64,000 nucleotides of DNA from Protea cynaroides (taxonomy: Eukaryota; Streptophyta; Magnoliopsida; Proteales; Proteaceae). This document shows positions 36,001 to 48,700 of this stretch, one piece after another (the stretch's first letter is position 1; every line of letters starts with the position of its first letter). Where the stretch lies: the NCBI GenBank assembly GCA_028583415.1, contig CM053266.1, positions 29,264,942 through 29,328,941 of the forward strand, read 5' to 3'. The translations under genes were made by a program, and so were the position numbers. The notes beneath the pieces are model-generated. The model had not been told where the DNA came from. It worked only from the letters and a program-made list of their open reading frames with translations, and made no database searches.

Positions 36001-37208
36001 TTGCATTGCACCTTTGGATCGGTTGGATTGTTTTTTATATTACTGTAACCATGGATGATTGACATGTGGCAATCTTATCAGTTGGATTATTGACACGTGA
36101 CATAAACCATTAGGAAAAAATAAAATAAAAATGGTATTGGATCAGATCGGATCAGCCGATCCCTTCAAATATCTGATACCTTTGCCGATCCTTGAAATTA
36201 GGGGATAATTGATATCAGCCGATACTGGTACAAATCGATCAACCCAATACCCAATCGGATAGCGATTACTAAATCAATGAAAGTGAGAAACATTTCTACC
36301 TGTTGCCATTAGATTCCGAACTGATCTTCCGAGGTGGGACTTGTACTGCAGATGACAACAAACGAGCACAAAAATAATCGGACTCAAAGTTCGAAGGATA
36401 CACTCCAATGCTTAAGTCAAGGATCCAAGCAACAAACAATAAGAGGGAGCTCCGTTGAAAAAGAGTACAGTAAAAAATGATGTGATAAGTGAGTTGACCT
36501 TGATAAGTGAACTCTTATATAATATTATGGTGTAAATCTCATGCACGTCTTTCCAGTGCAGCTCTAAAAAATAGTTATCGGCCCGTCAGAGGGTTGACAT
36601 GTTTCATGCCGCTCGTGGACCACATATCGATGGGTAGCATTTATGTACATCACTAACAATTGCCAAAAGAGAAGAATTAGATGCTTCTTCTTTCCCTTGC
36701 TAAAAAAACTAGGAAAAGAGCTAAGTATCAAATTAATCAATACATTCAGGTTCTCTTTTGTATGTATTATAGAATTAATTATGTAATACATTATGACATC
36801 GGTAGTTGTTTTATATGATTTATGATATTTATTTATATTTAAAACAAATTAATATAATTTAAAATCGACAAATATGTTAGAAGGTGTTTATTATTGTTGT
36901 GATAATCTGTTATTATCACTTTATGTATAGTGGTACCAAAAGGTTATTATTTATGTCTCATAAACGATTTATCATAAATAACTTTCATATATATCTCACT
37001 TGAAACTTGCCTATTAGGAGAGTCTTTAATTGCTACCCACCAATAGGTAGTCGAAACACAACATGAGACACTGTCAGCTCTCTGATTAGGGGCATAACCG
37101 TCCACTCACATCACTATCAATTGTGAAGAGAGAAGGATCAGATGCTTCTTTTTTATTTCATTAATTGAAAGAACGAATTAGGAAAAGAGCTTGAGATACG
37201 TATCAAAT
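30036..37208 (+). repeat. Tandem duplication, unit B (7.2 kb)
   Basis: The unit starts at ATCAAAT (30036-30042) and ends at ATCAAAT (37202-37208), so the same 7-bp word lies at the left border, the junction and the right border. It is about 1 kb longer than A because it holds the psbD fragment and two segments absent from A. No functional gene seen. Confidence 0.9.
33783..34145 (-). pseudogene. psbD: Plastid psbD fragment in the nucleus (photosystem II D2 protein)
   Basis: The - strand reads about 120 codons of D2, from RPYNAI through FSGPIAVYVSVFLIYPLG, GFHNWALNPFHMMGVAG and HGAIVENTLFEDGDGANTF to YSMVTAN, roughly residues 139-260 of about 353. It is uninterrupted for that stretch but has about seven amino-acid changes and lacks both ends of the gene, so it is not functional. 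Homology fades around 33783, where the frame shifts. The next 50 bp (33733-33782) are absent from unit A and unassigned. It lies only in unit B, in place of the TA microsatellite of unit A. It is a nuclear plastid-DNA insertion, not an active gene. Confidence 0.9.
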
Positions 37209-37495
37209 CGGTCAATAATTTAATATAAAGGTTGCTATGGGGAGTGTTTTGGTTGATATCGGAACATCTGTAAGTACATGTATTTGGATTCCATCACCAT
37301 CAATGTGGTGTGGGATCCACCTCTAGAATGTGTAGTCCATTGAATATATAGAAAGACTATTTATTTACATCACTTCGAGAGTCTTAAATTAATGTGTCGT
37401 AATCTCTAATTCTTCCTTGATGACATGTGTTATCTTTGCAATGTAATCCCTGAAAAATTAAGAAATCTACTAGTGACGTTAATATGGATCCACAT
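37209..37495. other. Spacer after the duplication
   Basis: No gene. Positions 37265-37345 resemble half of the small foldbacks at 63000-63125 and 63318-63440 (TACATGTATT...CCATCACCAT). Confidence 0.4.
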
Positions 37496-37706
37496 CGTCT
37501 CGTCCCTGAGATTCGGGAGGAGGGGAGGCGGCCTCGATGGATGGCCGACACCTAGCTCTCGGGTGAATCCGAGCCACCCATCAGAGCCGACATCCCTGTC
37601 GACTCAGATTGTCGGCTGGGGTATCGACTCGGATTCACTGGAGAGTCAGGTGTCGACCATCCATCTAAGCCGCCATCTCTCCTCCTGAATCTCCGGGAGG
37701 AGACGA
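37496..37706. mobile_element. GC-rich foldback element, 211 bp
   Basis: The two halves are inverted copies along nearly their full length; for example GATGGATGGCCGACACC pairs with the complement of GGTGTCGACCATCCATC. It is far more GC-rich than its surroundings. The TSD is unclear, so the superfamily is not assigned. Confidence 0.75.
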
Positions 37707-39260
37707 TTTGATTCCCATTAATATCTAGTGATGTTGAAATTAGGTGTACCTATTAATGAAGATGATTTTAAATTAATATCTTATGAACTCCTTTCTGAAC
37801 AAATTATATTTATTTATTATAAGTGGATTTCTTTTCCTTTTTTAATTTTTATTTTTGGTAGTAGTGGATTTCTTTTCCTGGACCAAGAAAAAATGATTTC
37901 TTTCTTCCTATTGTTCATCAACTCACCCTGAATAAGAGTGCTTCTTTTTTTTCCTTTTTTTCTTTTTTTTTTAATTATTATTTTGGATTTTGGAAGAGTA
38001 ATGGTTTAAAGCTTTTGAGGTTGGACTTTGCAAAGGCAAGATTTATGGATCGGTTTTGGGATGGGTCTCCCAATGGGTCTGAATCCGAAAAACCATTAAG
38101 GAACTGATAAGCTTAAACCCGTTAATAAACATGTTATATATAAATCTATTTATATTTATATTTATATTTATATTTATATGTTTATGAAATGAGTATTGAA
38201 TATATATATATATATATATATACTTTGGAATAGAATATTTGACTCTTTGGACCTTTGGGACAAAGATTTTTGAATTTTAAATAATATAATACAATAGTGT
38301 TTAAAGCTGTTAAGGAATCGTATCCGATTTCATTAATAAATGGGTTGGGTATCAGATTTGGAATTGATTAATTTATTACATGGGACGATTCTGGGAGTGA
38401 CCCTACCCTATGGGATCGGAACCGAATAAGAACCGTCTCCGTTACCTAGAACTGTCTCAATTTGCACCCCGATTGACATTTATTCTGTTCTGAATCAGCA
38501 TGAATCGGGTATTTGGATTGAACCGGTTTAAAAAACTATAGAATTTAAAAACTTGGAAAATCCATTTGAGATCTGTTAGGATGGAGATCAGGGCCGATTT
38601 TCGGTCCATTTCATTCCAAACCATTAAGAATCGGGTATTCAAGTTGACTAGTTGAGCTGGTTAAAAAAAATCTAGAATTGGCACACACAAAAAAGACTTA
38701 GGAAACCCATTTTAGATCAGTTGGAATCAAAATCGGGGCTAGGTTTTGAAAACAAGCCGAAATCGGTTACCGAAATCAAAACGTACCGTTTAACATTCTT
38801 TTAGCCTTTAGGATATGGAAACGGATTAACCGAAACCATTAAAAACCGTTAAACCGAAAATCATTTAAAGATGATAAATCGAATTGGTAAGTATTTTATA
38901 ACAGTTTAATAAATATTTTGATTTTAATATTACCCTTTTTATGTATCGAACCAAACCAAACCAAATCGTACCATTCAACACCCTTAAAAAAACCAGTTTC
39001 TTATGCCCAAATTGTCCATTGACAGTTAAAGTCATCCAGTGTACCCTGGACCGGTTTTTGTCTTCAAATGGACCAGAGACCATAATCTCATGACCATTTT
39101 ACCCCTTGATGGGTCTCTCGGGTCGGGTGATATGGGTATTAATGTCATATTGTCATTTTATGAGGGGCATATTCGTGAATAACTCATCGATAAACGGAGC
39201 CGAACGTTGAGAACTGCACACATCCGACTCTGTTTGGCGGTTTCATAGGAAGAAGTTTTT
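37707..39260. other. Spacer upstream of SYT3
   Basis: Simple TATATT/TA repeats lie at 38135-38222. Positions 38310-38960 carry many AATCGG/CCGATT and AACCG words in both orientations, suggesting remnants of DNA-transposon ends, but I could not define borders. No gene. Confidence 0.45.
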
Positions 39261-39614
39261 TATAAATGCAAAAATTGCATGCTCTCTGTAGGCTGTTCGA
39301 CTGTTCTGGTACGAGGTTGTCTGGGGTGGGGAGTATTCGTTATCTCTCTCTCTCTCTCTCTCATTGGGAGAGTTTAGAGGAGTTTTTAAACTTTCATGCT
39401 CTGTTTGGTACGAGGTTTCATCGAGAGAGAGTTGATGATATAATTTTCATGTGGTGTTTGGTACGAGGTTTCGTAGAGAGTATTCAGTTTACATTCGTTC
39501 TTCCATTAAAATCTCTCCGTGATCGACACCGATTGAATTGTTTTCTTCTCTTTTGTTTCTGTAATTATATTTTTGGGGATCTATTTCTATTGATTATTTG
39601 AGGCGTTTAGAAGG
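39261..39614 (+). promoter_or_regulatory. SYT3 core promoter and 5' UTR
   Basis: A TATAAATG box lies at 39261-39268, which would place the start of transcription near 39290. The leader has a (CT)n tract at 39343-39361 and three copies of GGTACGAGGTT (39308, 39407 and 39460), the last two within a longer repeat of the form TTTGGTACGAGGTTTC. Pyrimidine-rich leaders are common in plants; the triple repeat may be chance or regulatory. Confidence 0.5.
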
Positions 39615-39725
39615 ATGGGGTTCATTGGCAGTTTCTTTGGGATTATCGGCTTCGCATTCGGTATTCCAATTGGGCTTCTTCTGGGTTTTCTTCTGTTCAT
39701 CTACCGCAAGCCAAGTGACGTCAAG
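39615..39725 (+). CDS. SYT3: SYT3 exon 1 (residues 1-37)
   Basis: It starts MGFIGSFFGIIGF, matching the start of plant synaptotagmins, and holds the membrane anchor. The donor is GTGATT. Confidence 0.92.
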
Positions 39726-42700
39726 GTGATTACTGTTCATTCTATGTGTCCCTTCCAATTTGTTTATCTATCTGCGTTAAACTGTAGAAGTACTTGACGA
39801 GCGTCTGTTTTCTTTGATCCAATCTTGATGTTTCTACTGCGTGTTTATCATTTTATAGGCAATGCGACTGCTTTATGTAACTCTGATTATTGATTTCTCT
39901 TTAATTTAGGCCTTTACTTAGTGAGTGGGTTTACAATTTAATGTCTCAGTCAAAATTGATCTTAGAATGATAAATATGAATATGTGATAGTTAACTTAAA
40001 ATTTATTTCTTTTCATTAGAGCGTGCAGTTTGTGACCAATTTTTATGAGGATTGGCATTTCAATGATTATGCTATAAAAAATTTCTGGAGAATCTTTGTT
40101 TCAAATGTTTTCAACTTTCAAGAGTGCACTTGGTTGTCGTCTTATGGAAATGGAAACATGGTTTTAAAGTTAATGAAGTTTCAAGATTTTATTTTGAATA
40201 CGACTAAGATTGAACGAGATTCTGGAATTACAGTGTAAACCTTCACTTTTAGTTCTTGCTCTCTCTTTTATTTTAAGCCCAATTTAATTTTTTATCTTAG
40301 AGAAGTAATCTGTTTTAACATATAGATTGGTGATTATACACTTTGAATTTGCATTCCTGTTTTTACAAACCTGGTGATTGTTCAAGTAAATGCTAGATGC
40401 ATAGCATTTCTATATTTCCAAATTTTAACAATCTTTTGGATTTCTGGGTGAATGCTGAGATTAAGACCAAATTAGTTTAAAGAGGATTGCAAAAGGCCCA
40501 CCATATTTTGTATAACCTAGCTTCTTTTGTAACCTAAATTTGCAGGATCCAATTGTCAGGTCAATTTATGAGTTAGATTCAGACACTTTGCATGATCTTT
40601 TACCAGAAATTCCACTATGGGTGAAGAATCCTGATTATGAACGAGTGAGTATTGATGTTTCAAGTTTTGGTAGTTCTGTCAATTGCAAGTAGAAAAGTTT
40701 TTGTTAAGTCTCATCCTCCTTACCTTTCTTTCCCCCCTTTGTTAGCTTTTTCCTGCCATTGATTTTCTTCGTAAAATTTGCAGGTTGATTGGTTGAACAA
40801 GTTTGTATTTGATATGTGGCCTTACCTTGATAAGGTGATTTCAAGTTTCACAAAGCCGATGAAGGATACGATTTTGTTACTTGAGTGATGGTTTTATATA
40901 TCAGATATGGGTACTAATCTACGTTTTTTTTTTTTTTTTTTTTTTTAACAGGCAATATGCAGTAGAATAAGGAGCATGGCAGCACCAATATTTGCTGAGT
41001 ACATAGGGAAGTTTCAGATAAAATCAATTGAATTTGAGAGTCTAACTCTCGGAACTCTTCCTCCTGCTATTCATGGTGAGAATAGTTACGAAGCTTATCT
41101 ATCTTTTAAAGTTCCACAAACATCCATTGATAGCCCAAATTATATTCTTATGTGGCAGTCAGACCCTGCTTTTAAAGCCAACATTTTGGAACATTCCAAC
41201 TTAAACACTATTGAATAGGATGCAATAAAGTTTAAGATAAAGTTTACCTTTTAGAACAGATTTTTTTCCTCCACTTAGAACTCTCATCTCTCTCTCACCT
41301 CATCAACCTCTTCCAATCCTCAATCAAACCTTTGGGGGGCTTCTATTTAGCGTGATAAAATGTTTTGTCCTACTCTTAATATTTATCTTAAAATTTTATC
41401 TGTCTAGGCATCAGAGCAAAGTTCTTCACATAATCTGCCAAGGGATTATTAATGTAGTTCAAGGTTCTAGAAAGGAATCCAGAAGAAATAACTACAACCA
41501 GGATCACTATAGAAGTCGATAGAATCAGGTTATGGACAGTTAACTGAAAATAAGAGAAATTCAATATCTCAATATCCAGCAATTTGATCTGGATGTAATT
41601 CTGGTCCAGTGTAGTAGTAGTTGAGAACTGTCTACATTTTATTGTTCTTGAAAATTAGAGGTTGAAAATTAGATGAAACCCAGCTAGCTTAATTTTCAAG
41701 CAACTAGCAAGAACTAAGATAATGAATAGCAAAACTTTAGATTTTGATGTTCAGATATAATAACCCGCAAGTGTAGATAACTAGATGGCGATATTAAGTA
41801 TTAGAGAACGAAACACAATAGATAAATAGAAGGAATAGGAAGGAAATTCAGAAATGAATAGTAGTGGTAAGAATAAGGAGAATAAAGAAGAAAAGAGGAA
41901 AGATTTCACTTGATCTTAGAGATGAACAGAACTAGAAGAAGAAGGAAGGAGATTAGGTCTGGAATACCAGTCTCATCTGTACAGCTCAACCGCTCCAAAA
42001 CTCTTAAGAAAACTCGAAATTCTTTACTCAAATCATATCTAATTGATGCGGGTGTATTACATATATAAAGACCTTTCAAAATTCCTAATCAGACTCACAA
42101 TTGGAGTTCTGATCATTCTCACATAAGCTAAATTAAACTCCTCTAATTAAGACACTAATCTCGTAAATTTACTTCACCCCCACTTTATGGGCTTATCGTG
42201 AAGGCCAATACAATATATAACTCAAAATTAATTGATCCAAAGCCCATAGAAGTGATAGAACTCATCCAATACCCAAAATAAAGTCTCCCTAGGCACAATT
42301 GGGCAGTCATGATTAGGGTTATAGGAATCAAAATTGGATCGGTCAAATCGGCTGAGACAATCCTGATTCGAGCTGATTCTTACTGGATTTCTACGGTTCA
42401 GGCTGATTCCAGTTGGATGGAATCGGAGGAGGCCTAGTTGCCGATTTTGATTACTTGAACCTTGACTGTGACTGCATTAATTATATAATATCTCTGGCAG
42501 ATGAGAAGGTCAATATCCCTTGACAAGTAAGTACATTGGTTAATTGGTTGCTGGATCCACCTTTTGTGGTCGTAGCTAGTTGAAATGTTTCTGGTTTGTT
42601 TGTCTTATCAGCAATACAAGGTTATGTCATATTAGGTATCTTATCTAATGAACCTTGCAGGGATTAAAGTGTATGAGAGCAATGAGGCGGAGCTAGTTCT

Positions 42701-45700
42701 TGAGCCGGTTGTTAAATGGGCTGGGAATCCCAACATTACTATCGTGTTGAAACTGTTGTCTCTACAAATCACAGTGCAGGTCAGAAAGATCTCTGGCCCA
42801 TAGTCCATAACATAAAAATGTAATTTGAGAGATGATCTTCTAAGAGGATTACACCTGTTACAGTTGGTGGATTTACAAATTTTTGCAGCACCCCGTGTAA
42901 CTTTGAAGCCACTCGTTCCAACCTTTCCATGCTTTGGAGGCATGGTAGTATCTTTAATGGAAAAGGTACGTAGAAACAAAATGTTTCAATTTTGAAGAAT
43001 TGACATTCCCATTAACATTTTCTCATCCAATTTTACTGTCTTAAATAGTTGAGGACATGAAGAACTTTACAGAGTTTGGGCTTCCTTTTGTGTCTGTGCT
43101 CGTCCTCTTTGGACAATTGAGATTAATTACTATTTCTAAAGGAGGTTGCCTATAAATTGTTTTCTAGCAATGCTTATGATGCTCTGCTCTGATATCATTG
43201 CAGCCACATGTTGATTTTGGATTGAAATTGCTGGGAGGGGATATCATGGCCATCCCTGGCCTTTATCGATTTGTTCAGGTGCCGACCGGTAATTTATCTT
43301 GTGGTGTTTAAGTTGAAATGCAGTCTAATATGTCCTACTTGGTTAGTGATTTATTTCTACTTTATTTTTGGATTTTTTGGCTGGAAGGACCTTTTCAAAA
43401 CAGCACAATTAATTAATAGATTATCAAATAACAATTGCTTGAAATTTTTATGGTGCCGACCTAAAGGCTGGCATGTCAAGATGAAAGACTGGTAGAGAAC
43501 AGAGATAAGTGCTAGAGTCCCACTAGTGCCCGTTGTAGGAGTCACCTAAGCCTACTTGAGTCATCAGGTAGAATATTCAGAGAGAATTTGCTGTAAATTT
43601 ACAGATGCCTTTGAGAGCAACCATGTTTGCATTATATAGATATGGAAATCCTGAATACAACAAAACATTAAAGACACTTTTAGAATTCCATAACTCCTTT
43701 GGAATTCCCCATACATAGATAATAATTTCTAGACATAGAAAATTGTCCCAAAGACACTGAAAGTTGTTCCCAAGACATGGGGAACTACAAACAAGGCACT
43801 AAAAAGAAAAAAAAAATGAAAACACTTAATACTGCCTTGGTATAAGAAAAGGCAAAAGGAGTCTGCTAGAAGATGGAATCTGTAGAAGCTTCTAGCATAA
43901 ATCTAGTACTGTTCACGTGAACAGTGCTAGCTGAAATGGGCTGGGCTGGGCTAGGCTGAACCAGGCCAGGCTAGGCTGTGGGTTTAGTCTTGGACTTGGG
44001 CTGACCTCCTTTACGAGTGTACTTCTTAGAAAAGTACTGATCAGGCCTATGTAAGGGCTCGACTATGGATCAGGTGGATACACTGCATCAATATAATTAC
44101 ATTAAACTCTATTTCTCATGTTAAATTATTCAAGCTCTTTCGCTTAATTTCTAAACATGGATCTTTGTTTCTTATATTTAAGCATGAAATGCAAGACCAG
44201 TCACACTCAAGCATATGTATACCAACTGGCATATTCCTCAACCATACAAGGAAGTACAATGGGGAATTTATCTGTGATTGTCTGGCTCATTACAAAATTA
44301 TATAATCTTGATAGAAAAATAGCTTCTCTATTATCTTTCCTGTAGTCAAGAAGAATGCAGTGTCAAAAGTTCTCCTTTTAGAGCTTTTTCTTCATATAAT
44401 ACCCACTTAACCTCCATTTGATAGTTGACTTCCACCTGAGAGTTGGATAAATCTTCAGTTGAAAACAGATAAAAAGTTAAGTTCCTACATAATATCTGTT
44501 CCGTGTTTTGTTCCTAAAAATAGATTACGTGGATTCCAATTCTTTGTGGCATTAACTGATGAACACGAATACTTAGCTTGATTTCAAGTTCCAATTTCTT
44601 CGACTAATTCATTCAAGAATTTTCCATTGATTTCAGGAAACTATCAGAAGGGAAGTTGGAAAACTTTATCTGTGGCCCCAAATCCTTGAGATACCCATTC
44701 TTGACAACTCAACGTAAGCTCTTGATAGAGAGATCAATATAGCTAATTCATATGTGTGTGTGTGTGTGGCAGAGATTGCTTTTAAGGTGAGAGGTGTTGA
44801 TAATGAGTTTTCAACCATTTTCTGAAGCTTTATTCTGTCATGTTGGCGGAATCTGCTTTGAAAACTTCCAGGAGATGGGGTTTTGTCAAAGTCTAAAAAC
44901 ATGCTAATTCATATTGGTTGAAAACACAGTCAATTTGACAGGCCTTTGATTACTGAGTCCAGACTCATCTTAAGGAGAAACTTGAAGATTATTTTCAAAA
45001 AACCCAATTTCCAATCCAATCTTGACTTCTTGGATCTGTGTTATAAAACTGGGTGTGAACTTATCTGACTTGCATTTGGATCCTTAAACTTGCTTTTTAT
45101 TTCTATGTTTGGATTAATAATGTCTTTCTATTTCTTTCCATTTCCTCTCTCTTGATAGGGTGTCCATGAAGAAGCCTGTAGGCATATTACATGTTAAGGT
45201 TATACGGGCAGTCAAACTCTTGAAGATGGACTTGTTGGGAACATCTGATCCATATGTGAAACTCAGCTTGACTGGTGACAAGTTGCCAGCAAAGAAAACC
45301 ACTATCAAGATGAAGAACTTGAATCCTGAGTGGAATGAGGAGTTCAAGCTTATTGTTAAAGATCCTGATTCTCAATTCCTTCAGTTACATGTCTTTGACT
45401 GGGATAAGGTTTAGTTCCTCATATGATTTTTTCTATTTACCTGAATCTCAAAATTTCCTTATTTTGCCCCTTTAAATTTGAATGAGATTTGCTCAAATTG
45501 AAACATGAAGAAAGAAAAGAACAATTGTTATGCTAGCATGACCTATGAGGGCATGAAAATTTTGTTTTATTTTTTTGGAAATTTTCAAATGAAGAACCTT
45601 GCAACTTTGGTTTTTTTAAATTTACATTCTGAACCATATTTTGACTATACTGGACCAAAATACATTTATCATCAACTCATCATACATGGAGGGATTGATA

Positions 45701-48700
45701 TTCATCCCTTATAGGTCATAGCATAAATTTCTGAAGAAGACATTGTTTGGCATCAAAGAGTGATGAAAAATGAGCGTGTTTATAATATGAACCAAGTGTT
45801 AGGTTCAGGAGCTTTACATTCTGATTGACAGGTTGGGATGCATGACAAGTTGGGAATGCAAGTAGTACCACTGAAATTGCTTTCTCCACACGAGGCAAAG
45901 GAATTTGTGCTTGATTTGCTCAAGAATGTTGCTAATCCAAATGATCCCCAAAACAAGAAGCGAAGAGGGCAGATTTTTGTGGAGCTGACCTATAATCCTT
46001 TCACAGAAGACAATGATCACAGGTTTAGTGGACCTCTGGATGGATACGTGAAGAAGAATAGTATGAGAGGGATGGCACAAGACGATGCGGTTTCTAATGG
46101 GCCAGGGGTACTTTTGGTCACTGTCCGAGGTGCCGAGGATGTTGAGGGGAAGAAGCACAACAATCCTTTTGCTCTATTACTTTTTAAAGGGGAGAAAAAG
46201 AAAACTAAGGTGATGTTTGCCAAAAACTTGGGTCAAATTGTCGGTCTTTCTTTTAGTTTCCAAGTTCAACAAGGCCTACCAGTGGAATTAGTTTGACAGT
46301 ATGAATAACCGTAGTGTTAGGCCAAGCCAAACTGTGTCAATTTGGTGATGTCCCAGTGGAACTGGAGAGTTTGTTGAAATTATACCAGCTTGCGATTTGG
46401 CATGTTAACTTTTATTTAGGTCAATTTGATCATATTAATGTAATTTAGCTTCTATTTTTGTCTTCAGAACTAGTTCAACCTCATTTCCTTTTCTGTTGGG
46501 GTCCCCCCCGGTTCCCCTTCTTGCAGTTTTTGTTAACAGTCTTAGTATTTCTCTGAATCATTTACTCATTTAAAGCAGTAGAATTTATGTTTAATCTTCT
46601 TTCTCCAGATGTTAAAGAAAACCCGGGACCCACGTTGGAACGAAGAATTCCAGTTCATACTAGAAGAAGCCCCTATAAATGAGAAGATCCATATAGAAAT
46701 TATGAGTAAACGGACAGGCTTCAGTTTCAGACACAAGGTAGGATGATCACCCAGTACTTATACATATAGACATGGAAATATGTGTTGGTGCCAGATATGA
46801 CAAAAGAAATCAGCCTGTATGCCCTACATTTCTTTGAAGTTTGTAACATCCATCCATACAGTCTGTCACATACAGAAACTTATAAAATATAAATCTCTGT
46901 AAATATAAATTTAATGGAAATTCCATTTATTTAAATTTTGATATAACACTATAAGAATTTTCTTCATTAAAAATCTCCAACATTTTCCTAAAATTTTTAT
47001 ATCACTATTAAATTCCTTAACTTGTTTTCTCCTGAAGATCTCACTCTATTCTGAGTACGGTACTAATCATTATTTCTTTAATTATTAGATTTAGAAACTA
47101 TTCTAAAAAAGATACTGATGTAATCACACTTTCTTAGATCTTTATTTATTTATGTTTTCTGAACAAAAAACCCTTCTTTTTAAGCATCACTGAAAAGAAA
47201 TAACAACAATAGCAATAAGAAATGTTCATTATTTCTGCATGTTCTTTTTACTGAAATTTTGTTCTGATTATTCTTTCTTCTTGCCCTTCTTGGAATTGTT
47301 GGTTTGATTGTTCTCATTCATAGTTATGTTGGGTATATTTTTATTTGAAATGTAAGTATCATTTTTCCTTCTTTTCTTTTTGGAATTATTTTAAAGTTTT
47401 GTAGTAACGGATTTGGAAAAATTGTTGATGTAGGACAGACTACGGTCTAGGTATCCTACACTTACAACTAGCTAGGTAGGAGGTTAACTAAGGTTTGGTT
47501 AGTTAAGAGTTAGGACAGGTGAACAGCAACATACATGTCTTGCATTTAGAGATTTAGGACTGAGATTTATCAAACAAAGTTCAATAAAACCCTAGCATAT
47601 GATCTACCACTTAGCAATGATCCAATAAAGTGAAATAGGATTTCAGGAAATAAAGGGCAGCATTTGACAAATATATTCAATAACAATTCAACATTGAAAG
47701 AATAGTGTACCAAACCAGAATTGATACGGAAACAGAGTCACAATTTAGTTTGAAAATGCTGTTCAACAGTGGGTCAACAAAATAGATGTGGAAATATCAA
47801 AAGAAATCAATTACATACATGCAGAAATTTTTATGGCAGAAAAGAGGAAAGGGGATGGCCGGATGGGACATATTCAGTAGCACAAAATTACATAAAAAAA
47901 TTAAAAATAAAGAAATCAGAAGATGGGATGTCGTTTGGGAAGAGGAAAACTGAAAATTGGAAAAAAAAAAAAAGAGATTGAGAGAAATATTACCTTGAGG
48001 GGGAGAGAGATATCATAAGAGAAATTGATGAGGACATCATGGCTGGCCCACCCTTGAGAGTGTACCAACGGAGGAGGCATAGGCTTCAGCCTGCCCCCCC
48101 CCCCCCCTCTCTTGTGATTCGACGACGAGTTTCGAGGCCACCACCTAGCCAGGAGCAGCAGCTAGTAGAGTAGCTTTATTACTGTTTTATTTATTTTATG
48201 TTTCTAGAAATTTTGTTTCTATTTCTATTTATACGTTGGTAGGTTGAATTGTTTTTATTTTCTTGCTTTATTGTAAAAGGGCAAGTAAACCCCTTTTACG
48301 TATTAGTTAGTGGGTCCCACCCCACTTTCTATTTTTATTTATTTATTTTGTTAGTTGTTAGTGGGTCCCACCCCCATTTTTATTTTATTTATTTGTTTTG
48401 CTAGTTGTTAGTGGGTTGTTACTGCCCACGTCTCTAATCGACTTTCGGTTAGGATTGTAAGCCTTTAAAGGCTATTTTTTCTCATGAATTAAGGAGATGG
48501 TTGTGGATGAAAAAAAAGGGCTCTCAAGTCTCCCCCCACCCCCACAATAATCTCCCTCTCCCTCCCTATTTTCTCATGGTATCACTCTCCCCCCTCTCGG
48601 TAATCTCTTTATCTCCCTTTTGATGTAGGCTAACCTAGGGTCTCTAGTTTACCCTACTCTTACACGACAAACTAACATAAGGATTAAAGAAATAATTAAC

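Noticed and set aside
43186..43203. GCTCTGATATCA-like word resembling an inverted primer binding site
   Set aside because: It directly precedes the SYT3 exon 7 acceptor, and no LTR is next to it.
43485..44095. Possible LTR insertion in SYT3 intron 7
   Set aside because: TG...CA ends can be drawn but the flanking 5-mers do not match, so it was not called.
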